11,904 bases of DNA, taken from assembly GCA_965365655.1 (NCBI GenBank), contig CBDUCN010000146.1, positions 1-11,904 on the forward strand, written 5' to 3'. The number at the start of each line of letters is the position of its first letter. Position 1 is the stretch's first letter. Positions 1-4,943 of this stretch are shown here, piece by piece. The position numbers and the translations under genes were made by a program. The stretch is from JBFHNV01 sp965365655. Lineage in GTDB: Bacteria > Pseudomonadota > Gammaproteobacteria > HK1. The notes under the pieces were generated by a model. The model made no database searches. It was not told the origin of the DNA and saw only the letters and a list, made by a program, of their open reading frames with translations.

Positions 1-75
1 TTCGCGAAGCTCGGGGTGTCCAGCCGCACGCAGGTGGTCGCGCTCGCGCTGAAGCAGGGCCTGCTCGAGCCGTAG
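1..75 (+). CDS. LuxR-family transcriptional regulator, C-terminal end only
   Basis: The first frame encodes 24 residues followed by TAG, with the core LGVSSRTQVVALALKQGLL. This is the typical end of a LuxR/GerE helix-turn-helix: the recognition helix (VSSRTQVVALAL) and the closing helix that ends in GLL. The gene begins outside the window, so I cannot tell whether it is a response regulator or another LuxR-domain protein. It converges on pyrF, leaving 83 bp between the two stop codons. It is the only gene fragment on the plus strand and is probably unrelated to the minus-strand cluster. Seen: the peptide. Known: the HTH family pattern. Inferred: DNA-binding regulator. Confidence 0.75.
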   Translation, partial: FAKLGVSSRTQVVALALKQGLLEP

Positions 76-82
76 CGCCACC

Positions 83-103
83 GGGCGGCTCACCGGGCCG
101 CCC
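83..103 (+). terminator. GC-rich hairpin after the LuxR-type gene
   Basis: GGGCGGC (83-89) and GCCGCCC (97-103) form a perfect 7-bp stem with a 7-nt loop, starting 8 nt after the regulator's stop codon. No T-run follows, so it is not a classical intrinsic terminator. Its place between convergent stops suggests a transcript 3' end or RNA-stabilising role. Confidence 0.3.
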
Positions 104-140
104 CGGATCGCGATCGGCGCCCGCGACGCTGCGGGCCCGA

Positions 141-154
141 CCCCGGCGCCGGGG
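141..154 (-). terminator. Palindromic hairpin just after pyrF
   Basis: CCCCGGCGCCGGGG is a perfect 14-nt palindrome starting 5 nt beyond the pyrF stop codon. It folds with about 5 bp and a 4-nt loop on either strand. No T-tract follows. It could mark the end of the pyrF transcript, but GC-rich spacers produce such palindromes easily. Confidence 0.25.
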
Positions 155-158
155 CCGA

Positions 159-893
159 TCAGCCCGGCGGCGCCGCGATCTCCGCCTCGATCGCCGCAAG
201 CGCGGCCAGCGGATCTCCGGCCGCGGTGATCGGGCGCCCGATCACGAGGTGCGTGGCCCCCATCGCGAGTGCCGACGCCGGCGTCGCGATGCGCTTCTGA
301 TCGCCCGCCTGCGCACCCGCCGGACGCACGCCGGGCGTCACCGCCAGGAAGTCCGGCGGCACGCTCTCGCGCAGACGCTCCAGATCCGCCGGCGAGCACA
401 CCACGCCGTCCAGCCCGCACGACTGCGCGAGCGCCGCGAGGCGCACCGCCTGCGACGACGGGTGCGCGTGCACGCCGAGCTCCGCGAGATCCGCCTCGTC
501 GAGGCTGGTGAGCACGGTGACCGCGATCAGCAGCGGCGCGCCGGCGCCGTCGCCCACCGCCGCGCGTGCCGCCTCCAGCATCGCGATGCCGCCGCCTGCG
601 TGCACGTTCACCATCCACACGCCGAGCTCCGCGGCGGCGCGGCACGCGCCGGCCACGGTGTTCGGGATGTCGTGGAACTTCAGATCCAGGAACACCTCGA
701 AGCCGCGCGCGTGCAGCGCTTCGACCACCGCCGGCCCGGCGCGGGTGAACAGCTCGTTGCCGACCTTCACGCGGCAGCGCTCGGGCGCAAGACGCGCGGC
801 CATCGCGAGCGCCGCGTCGGCGCCCGGGAAGTCCAGCGCGACGATGATGCGCGGCCCCCCGTCGGCGTGCCCGGATCCGGTGCCGGCGCTCAC
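159..893 (-). CDS. pyrF: Orotidine 5'-phosphate decarboxylase (PyrF)
   Basis: Decarboxylates OMP to UMP, the last step of de novo pyrimidine synthesis, in the cytoplasm. The product is 244 aa, close to the 245 aa of E. coli PyrF. Visible active-site elements are D21 (VALDF), K43 (VKVGNELF), and the signature DLKFHDIPNT with D70, K72 and D75, where K72 is the expected proton donor. NVHAGGG lies at 96-102, VTPGVR at 185-190 and GRPIT at 219-223 (phosphate-binding end of the barrel). I chose the GTG start at 893 because it gives the family N-terminus, sits 4 nt inside the lapB stop (GTGA overlap) and follows a GGAGGGAGA ribosome-binding site. The frame is open further upstream, but only as a shadow of lapB. 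Downstream of lapB, as in E. coli; translational coupling is likely. Confidence 0.96.
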   Translation of the reverse strand: MSAGTGSGHADGGPRIIVALDFPGADAALAMAARLAPERCRVKVGNELFTRAGPAVVEALHARGFEVFLDLKFHDIPNTVAGACRAAAELGVWMVNVHAGGGIAMLEAARAAVGDGAGAPLLIAVTVLTSLDEADLAELGVHAHPSSQAVRLAALAQSCGLDGVVCSPADLERLRESVPPDFLAVTPGVRPAGAQAGDQKRIATPASALAMGATHLVIGRPITAAGDPLAALAAIEAEIAAPPG

Positions 894-2068
894 TCTCCCT
901 CCACGCCCTGGATGGGCTTGATCGTGTTCCAGTGCTTGCAGCTCGGGCACTGCCAGTGCAGCGAGCGCGCCGGGAAGCCGCAGTGGCTGCACTTGTACAC
1001 GTGCCGGTCGCTGAGCAGCGCCTCGGTGAGGTCCTTGAGGATGCCGTAGTACTGGGGCATCTGCGAGCCGCGGTCCTCGAGCTCCAGCTCCATCAGCCGG
1101 TCCAGCGCACGCACCGACGAGCGCTGCGCGAGCCGGGACGTGATGAAGTCGATCGCGGCGCGCGGACCGTCGGCGTCGCGGTGCAGCTCGGCGAGCTCCA
1201 GCGCCGCGCTGGTCCAGCCGTAGCGCTCGAGCAGCCGCGACAGCCACAGCCTCAGGTCCTCGAGCCGCCCCAGCGAGCGATAGCAGCGGTGGATGCGCTC
1301 GATGGTCTCGGGCAGGAACGCCGGATCCTGGTCCTCCACGCGCTGGTACGCCCGGATGGCGCGCTCGTGGTCGCCGCGCGCGCAGTGGATGTCGCCCTCC
1401 AGCAGGCTCGCGCGCACGCAGCCCCGATGGGTGTCCAGCGCCTGACCGGTGATCTTGAGCGCGGCCGCGTAGTCCTCGTTGCCGCGCAGGCGCTCGGCCT
1501 GCTCGCAGTGATAGTGCGCGATCACGCTGCCGAGCTGGTTCCCGGTGGCCTGCTCGAGCTGGCGCGCGCAGCCGATGGCCTGGTCCCAGTCCTTCTCCTG
1601 CTCGTAGATGTCGATGAGCTGACGCAGCGCCTGCACGCGATAGCTTTCGGTGGCCGCGAGCTCGGAGAACAGGTTCTCCGCGCGGTCCAGCAGACCGGCG
1701 CTCAGGTAGTCCTGGCCCAGCTCCAACAGCGCCTCGTGGCGCTGAGCCGGAGTCAGCGTGTTGCGCGCGACCAGGTTCTGGTGGATGCGGATGGCGCGGT
1801 CCACCTCGCCGCGGCGGCGGTACAGGTTGCCGAGCGCGAGATGCGTCTCCACCGTCTCCTGGTCGACCTCCAGGACCTTGATGAAGACCTCTATGGCCTT
1901 GTCCGGCTGCTCGTTGAGCAGGTAGTTGATGCCGCGGAAGTAGTCCGAGCGCAGCGTCTCGTCACCGCCCTCCGTCGGCGCCGCGCGCGAGCCGCGACGA
2001 CCCAGCCACCAGCCGGTGGCGGCGGCCACGGGCAGCAGGAGCCACAGCAGATGAAGCGGCTGGTCCAC
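890..2068 (-). CDS. lapB: Lipopolysaccharide assembly protein LapB (YciM)
   Basis: Inner-membrane-anchored TPR protein that, in E. coli, regulates LPS synthesis by promoting FtsH-dependent degradation of LpxC. The 392 aa match the usual ~389. An N-terminal hydrophobic segment (about residues 5-22, followed by GRRGSR) is the membrane anchor. TPR helices run from about 40 to 345 (for example DYFRGINYLLNEQPDKAIE and ALGNLYRRRGEVDRAI). The C-terminus is a rubredoxin-like metal knuckle with C360, C363, C374 and C377 (YKCSHCG and WQCPSCKHW), which is known to be essential in the family. The start is GTG, directly preceded by an in-frame TAG, so the gene cannot extend upstream in this frame; a weak GACGGGG lies about 9 nt before it. 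It overlaps pyrF by 4 nt. Its normal partner gene lapA is not seen upstream. Confidence 0.95.
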   Translation of the reverse strand: MDQPLHLLWLLLPVAAATGWWLGRRGSRAAPTEGGDETLRSDYFRGINYLLNEQPDKAIEVFIKVLEVDQETVETHLALGNLYRRRGEVDRAIRIHQNLVARNTLTPAQRHEALLELGQDYLSAGLLDRAENLFSELAATESYRVQALRQLIDIYEQEKDWDQAIGCARQLEQATGNQLGSVIAHYHCEQAERLRGNEDYAAALKITGQALDTHRGCVRASLLEGDIHCARGDHERAIRAYQRVEDQDPAFLPETIERIHRCYRSLGRLEDLRLWLSRLLERYGWTSAALELAELHRDADGPRAAIDFITSRLAQRSSVRALDRLMELELEDRGSQMPQYYGILKDLTEALLSDRHVYKCSHCGFPARSLHWQCPSCKHWNTIKPIQGVEGE

Positions 2069-2151
2069 CTAGTGCCCCGTCCGACAGCCGGCTTGCAGAT
2101 TCCCGGCGAGCCGTCCGTGCCGTGCGGCAACGCGCGGCGAGGAGGAACTGC

Positions 2152-2167
2152 CGTCGCCATCGCGACG
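2152..2167. repeat. Small hairpin upstream of lapB
   Basis: CGTCGC (2152-2157) and GCGACG (2162-2167) form a perfect 6-bp stem with a CATC loop, about 84 nt before the lapB start. Function unknown; it may be chance in such GC-rich DNA. Confidence 0.35.
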
Positions 2168-2293
2168 AGCCGCAACGCGGCCGCGCGGTGCGGGAGCCGG
2201 AGGGAAAGGCATTGGAGTCGTCGATCGGGACACTAGATCGCTGTTCCGAAACGTGCTGGACGCACAGACTCCGCTCGCGAGCCGCCTGCCGGC

Positions 2294-2344
2294 TCCGCCT
2301 CGCTGTCCCTGCGCCTCGTCACGAGCGGGACGGAAGCAGGCGGA
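2294..2344. repeat. Nested three-helix hairpin in the ihfB-lapB spacer
   Basis: Three collinear inverted repeats nest in one element. TCCGCCT (2294-2300) pairs with AGGCGGA (2338-2344). GTCCC (2305-2309) pairs with GGGAC (2327-2331), extendable by a wobble and a C-G pair. CTCG (2315-2318) pairs with CGAG (2322-2325) across a TCA loop. The result is a long, interrupted stem-loop on either strand. It could be an RNA-processing or attenuation structure between ihfB and lapB-pyrF, or a REP-like element. No homologue is recognised. Confidence 0.45.
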
Positions 2345-2372
2345 CAGGACCGTGTAGCACGTCTGCGCACGG

Positions 2373-2425
2373 CTCTTCCGGCCCCGTGCAGAGGTGCCCT
2401 GGGAGCGGCGCGCAGGCCGGAAGAG
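2373..2425. repeat. 11-bp inverted repeat downstream of ihfB
   Basis: CTCTTCCGGCC (2373-2383) and GGCCGGAAGAG (2415-2425) are perfect complements separated by 31 nt, with the near arm 22 nt beyond the ihfB stop codon. A competing stem, GCACGG (2367-2372) with CCGTGC (2384-2389), shares the left arm region, so alternative folds are possible. There is no T-run on the minus strand after it. It may protect or terminate the rpsA-ihfB transcript. Confidence 0.4.
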
Positions 2426-2447
2426 GTCGCGTGGAGCCGCGACGGCG

Positions 2448-2834
2448 TCAGTCGGCGGAAGCCGGGTCCACGGTCGCGCCGCTCAGCGCCTCCGTGGCGG
2501 GGCCTACCGACGGCGTGGCGGCCTCGGCTCGCCCGGCGCTTCGCTGCTGCGCGTACGCCTCGTCCACGCGCTCGCGCAGCTCCTTGCCGGGCTTGAAGTG
2601 CGGCACGTGCTTCGCCGGCAGCGACACGGGCGCACCGGTCTTCGGGTTGCGTCCCACGCGCCCGGGCCGGTAGTGCAGCGAGAAGCTGCCGAAGCCGCGG
2701 ATCTCGATGCGATCGCCGCTCGCGAGACGCTCCGCCATGTGCTCGAGCACCGTCTTCACCGCAAGCTCCACGTCGCGGTACGCGAGCTGTGTCTGCTTTT
2801 GCGCGATGCGCTCGATCAACTCCGATTTCGTCAC
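2448..2834 (-). CDS. ihfB: Integration host factor beta subunit
   Basis: Beta subunit of the IHF heterodimer, the nucleoid protein that bends DNA sharply at specific sites. The N-terminus MTKSELIERIAQKQ matches the E. coli start, so the GTG at 2834 is chosen. The DNA-binding arm is intact: R46 in IRGFGSF, then GRVGRNPKTGAPV with P64 at the arm tip (the intercalating proline), then VPHFKPGKELRERV (77-90). The product is 128 aa against about 94 in E. coli. The extra ~34 residues after position 94 are Ala/Ser/Thr-rich and acidic, ending PASAD, and look disordered. It lies 118 bp downstream of rpsA, the conserved arrangement. The GGAGG ribosome-binding site is spaced for a mini-ORF rather than for this GTG. 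An IHF-consensus site inside cmk upstream hints at feedback control. Confidence 0.96.
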   Translation of the reverse strand: MTKSELIERIAQKQTQLAYRDVELAVKTVLEHMAERLASGDRIEIRGFGSFSLHYRPGRVGRNPKTGAPVSLPAKHVPHFKPGKELRERVDEAYAQQRSAGRAEAATPSVGPATEALSGATVDPASAD

Positions 2835-2856
2835 GACGTCATCCCCCCGAACCTCC
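2831..2856 (-). promoter_or_regulatory. ihfB translation start region with three-codon mini-ORF
   Basis: On the minus strand GGAGG (2856-2852) is followed after 9 nt by ATG ACG TCG TGA (2842-2831). The TGA of this mini-ORF overlaps the GTG start of ihfB as GTGA. From GGAGG to the ihfB GTG the gap is 17 nt, too long for a standard site; a G-run (2848-2843) is 8 nt away from the GTG and may serve instead. This resembles a translational-coupling start, but could be accidental. Confidence 0.4.
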
Positions 2857-2865
2857 GGTCTCGAG

Positions 2866-2893
2866 GCGGGGCCGGCGACACGGCCGGCCCCGC
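2866..2893 (-). terminator. Strong hairpin in the rpsA-ihfB spacer
   Basis: GCGGGGCCGGC and GCCGGCCCCGC form a perfect 11-bp, almost all G-C stem with a 6-nt loop, between the rpsA stop and the ihfB start. No U-tract follows on the minus strand (CTCGAGACC instead). It is therefore more likely a 3'-end stabiliser, partial attenuator or RNase-processing site separating the abundant rpsA mRNA from ihfB than a full intrinsic terminator. Confidence 0.45.
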
Positions 2894-2952
2894 GGCGGTC
2901 GTTGTTGTTGTCAACCAGGCGTTGCGGCCGCGCCGCGCGCCGTCGCGGCGGG

Positions 2953-4635
2953 TCAGCCGCTCGTGCCGTCCTGGTTGTCCATCTGCTCCTTGATCAGGTC
3001 GCCGATGGTGGCGGCGCCGCCCCCGGTCGATCCGCCATACTCCTTCACGGCCTCGGCCTCGTCGTCGTAGTCCTTCGCCTTGATGGACAGCGACAGGTGG
3101 CGCTTCTTGCGATCGACGCCGATGAACTTGGCCTCGATACGCTCCCCCGCCTTGAGCACGGTGCGCGCGTCCTCGACGCGGTCGCGCGCCAGCTCGGACG
3201 CGCGCAGGTAGCCGTCCACGCCCTCGGCCAGCTCCACCGTCGCGCCCTTGGGGTCGACCTCGAGCACGGTGCCCTCGACGATGGACCCCTTGGGGTACTG
3301 CGCCAGGTAGTTCGAGAACGGATCCTTGTCGAGCTGCTTGATGCCGAGCGAGATGCGCTCGCGCTCCGCGTCCACCGACAGCACCACCGTCTCCAGCTCG
3401 TCGCCCTTCTTGAAGCTGCGAAGCGCCTCTTCGCCGTCGGCGTTCCAGGACAGATCGGACAGGTGCACCAGGCCGTCGATGCCGCCGTCCAGCCCCACGA
3501 ACACGCCGAAGTCGGTGATCGACTTGATGGTGCCGACCACGTGGTCGCCCTTGTTGAAGTTCGCGGCGAAGTCGTCCCACGGGTTCGGCTTGCACTGCTT
3601 GATGCCGAGCGAGATGCGCCGGCGCTCCTCGTCGATGTCGAGCACCATGACCTCGACCTCGTCGCCGAGCTGCACCACCTTCGTCGGGTGGATGTTCTTG
3701 TTCGTCCAGTCCATCTCGGAGACGTGCACCAGGCCTTCCACGCCCTCCTCGATCTCGACGAAGCAGCCGTAGTCCGCGATGTTCGTGACCTTGCCGAACA
3801 GGCGCGTGCTCTCCGGGTAGCGTCGCGAGATGTCGACCCACGGGTCGGCGCCCATCTGCTTCAGCCCCAGCGACACGCGGTTGCGCTCGCGATCGAACTT
3901 GAGGACCTTCACCTCGAGCTCGTCGCCCACGTTCACGACCTCGGTGGGGTGCTTCACGCGCCGCCACGCCATGTCGGTGATGTGCAGCAGGCCGTCGATG
4001 CCTCCGAGATCCACGAACGCGCCGTAGTCGGTGAGGTTCTTCACGATGCCCTTGACCGTGGCACCCTCCTGCAGCGATTCCAGCAGCGCCTCGCGCTCGG
4101 CGGAGTTCTCCTCCTCCACCACCGCGCGGCGGCTCACCACCACGTTGTTGCGGCGGCGATCGAGCTTGATGACCTTGAACTCGAGGGGCTTGCCCTCGAG
4201 GTAGGAGGTGTCGCGCACGGGGCGCACGTCCACCAGGGAGCCGGGCAGGAACGCGCGGATGTCGTTGATGTCGACAGTGAATCCGCCCTTCACCTTGCCG
4301 CTGATCATGCCGGTGATGGTCTCACCGTCCTCGAAGGCCTCTTCGAGCCCGGACCACGCCTTCGCGCGCTTCGCCTTCTCGCGTGAGAGCTTGGTCGCGC
4401 CGAAGCCGTCCTCGACGGTATCCAGCGCCACCTCCACCTCGTCGCCCACCGCGACCTCGATGGCACCCTCTTCGTTGCGAAACTGGTCGATCGGGATGAT
4501 CGACTCGGACTTGAGGCCCGCATAGACCGTGACGTATTCGTTGCCCACGTCGACCACGGTTCCGGTAATGATGGAACCGGGCCGCATCTTCGTCTGGGCA
4601 AGGCTTTCTTCGAGGAGTTCTGCGAAATTTTCCAT
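2953..4635 (-). CDS. rpsA: 30S ribosomal protein S1
   Basis: RNA-binding ribosomal protein that helps mRNAs dock on the 30S subunit, especially those lacking a strong Shine-Dalgarno sequence. 560 aa, the full six-domain proteobacterial form (E. coli 557). The six S1 domains lie at about 20-86, 105-170, 190-258, 275-345, 362-432 and 449-517. Domains 3-6 show the RNA-binding pattern (LTDYGAFVDL, GIDGLLHITD, RISLGIKQ). The N-terminus MENFAELLEESL is the expected 30S-anchoring segment, fixing the ATG at 4635. There is no Shine-Dalgarno sequence: the 14 nt before ATG read ACAACGAAACAC in their last part, and a hairpin lies just upstream, as expected for a gene that S1 itself may autoregulate. Between cmk and ihfB, the usual order. 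Confidence 0.98.
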   Translation of the reverse strand: MENFAELLEESLAQTKMRPGSIITGTVVDVGNEYVTVYAGLKSESIIPIDQFRNEEGAIEVAVGDEVEVALDTVEDGFGATKLSREKAKRAKAWSGLEEAFEDGETITGMISGKVKGGFTVDINDIRAFLPGSLVDVRPVRDTSYLEGKPLEFKVIKLDRRRNNVVVSRRAVVEEENSAEREALLESLQEGATVKGIVKNLTDYGAFVDLGGIDGLLHITDMAWRRVKHPTEVVNVGDELEVKVLKFDRERNRVSLGLKQMGADPWVDISRRYPESTRLFGKVTNIADYGCFVEIEEGVEGLVHVSEMDWTNKNIHPTKVVQLGDEVEVMVLDIDEERRRISLGIKQCKPNPWDDFAANFNKGDHVVGTIKSITDFGVFVGLDGGIDGLVHLSDLSWNADGEEALRSFKKGDELETVVLSVDAERERISLGIKQLDKDPFSNYLAQYPKGSIVEGTVLEVDPKGATVELAEGVDGYLRASELARDRVEDARTVLKAGERIEAKFIGVDRKKRHLSLSIKAKDYDDEAEAVKEYGGSTGGGAATIGDLIKEQMDNQDGTSG

Positions 4636-4648
4636 GTGTTTCGTTGTG

Positions 4649-4665
4649 GGGGGAGCATCTCCCCC
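4649..4665 (-). promoter_or_regulatory. Start-proximal hairpin of the rpsA leader
   Basis: On the minus strand GGGGGAG-ATG-CTCCCCC is a perfect 7-bp stem with a 3-nt loop, ending 13 nt before the rpsA start codon. The only purine-rich Shine-Dalgarno-like stretch in the vicinity is buried in this stem. Known: E. coli rpsA has a structured leader with hairpins and a weak ribosome-binding site, through which S1 represses its own synthesis. Inferred: this hairpin is part of an analogous autoregulatory leader. Confidence 0.55.
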
Positions 4666-4670
4666 GGGTC

Positions 4671-4722
4671 GCCCGTACGACCGGTGTGTGATGTGCCTCG
4701 TGAAGTGTTCCGGCGTACGGGC
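4671..4722 (-). promoter_or_regulatory. Long hairpin of the rpsA leader
   Basis: GCCCGTACG (4671-4679), a single bulged A (4680) and CCGG (4681-4684) pair with CCGG (4710-4713) and CGTACGGGC (4714-4722): 13 bp with one bulge and a 25-nt loop. It directly precedes the start-proximal hairpin on the mRNA. An alternative pairing GACCGG (4679-4684) with CCGGTC (4728-4733) could compete. Together these make the rpsA leader strongly folded. Confidence 0.55.
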
Positions 4723-4770
4723 CTGCGCCGGTCTTCACACCTGAATGGTCGGTCAGCTCGTTGCTGCCGC

Positions 4771-4818
4771 GACTTCGGTCGGACGCCTGCGTCAGAAGGC
4801 GCGACGCCTGCCGAAGTC
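4771..4818 (-). repeat. Inverted repeat further up the rpsA leader
   Basis: GACTTCGG (4771-4778) and CCGAAGTC (4811-4818) are perfect 8-nt complements. CGCCT (4784-4788) and AGGCG (4797-4801) nest inside. The segment also carries an imperfect direct repeat around GACGCCTGC. It would be a third stem-loop of the cmk-rpsA intergenic RNA if transcription starts upstream. Confidence 0.35.
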
Positions 4819-4860
4819 CGATCTCCTTCCTCTGCGCTCCATGTCTACCCCCCTCCCCGG

Positions 4861-4887
4861 CCCTCCCCCACCTTCGGCGGGGGAGGG
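4861..4887. repeat. CCCTCCCCC / GGGGGAGGG palindromic element
   Basis: CCCTCCCCC (4861-4869) and GGGGGAGGG (4879-4887) form a perfect 9-bp stem around a 9-nt centre whose middle is CCTTCGG. The left flank is itself pyrimidine-rich and repeats CCCCTCCCC-like text (4848-4858). Composition and layout resemble the short dispersed intergenic palindromes common in GC-rich proteobacterial genomes. There is no T-run on either side, so intrinsic termination is unlikely. One copy only is visible here, so repeat status is inferred. Confidence 0.5.
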
Positions 4888-4943
4888 AGTGGCCCCGAGC
4901 GGCCGTCTGCCGAAGGGGATCGAATGCTGCTCGTCCTTCGTCT

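Larger units (their letters stand above)
2069..2447. other. Non-coding spacer between ihfB and lapB, where lapA is usually found
   Basis: This 379-bp stretch holds no convincing gene. I read the minus strand for a lapA-like product (about 100 aa, two hydrophobic helices). The reading beginning MATAVPPRRALPHG is basic and proline-rich, and I saw no long hydrophobic run. A plus-strand reading from 2122 is arginine-rich and continues antisense through ihfB, so it is a composition artefact. What the spacer does hold is secondary structure: a nested hairpin at 2294-2344, an 11-bp inverted repeat at 2373-2425 and a small stem at 2152-2167. A promoter for lapB-pyrF might lie here, but I see no clear -35/-10 pair. 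Confidence 0.6.

Noticed and set aside
894..1247. Upstream extension of the pyrF frame
   Set aside because: Overlaps the C-terminus of lapB in another frame with low-complexity Arg/Ala text; the GTG at 893 with GGAGGGAGA fits the family length.
2122..2673. Plus-strand open frame covering the ihfB-lapB spacer
   Set aside because: Arg-rich, no recognisable domain, runs antisense through ihfB; not evidence of a gene in the spacer.
2909..2914. Exact TTGACA on the minus strand between rpsA and ihfB, a possible -35 for ihfB
   Set aside because: Seventeen nt downstream is GGGGCC within the GC hairpin; no -10-like hexamer at 15-19 nt.
3334..3619. Identical 25-nt direct repeat at 3334-3358 and 3595-3619
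   Set aside because: Both copies encode the RISLGIKQ end of successive S1 domains; explained by domain repetition in rpsA.
2707..4386. Long plus-strand open frame (559 codons) antisense to rpsA; similar ones antisense to aroA/tyrA (6265-8115), pheA (9067-10296) and serA (9809-11428)
   Set aside because: They mirror the real genes in other frames, are rich in Arg/Ala/Val/His/Leu with no domain, and arise because stop codons are rare in high-GC DNA.
4305..4658. ATG in the loop of the rpsA leader hairpin opens a 117-codon frame overlapping rpsA out of frame
   Set aside because: The ATG is in a stable hairpin with GGGGGAG directly adjacent (wrong spacing), and the peptide is basic and low complexity. 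Probably incidental.
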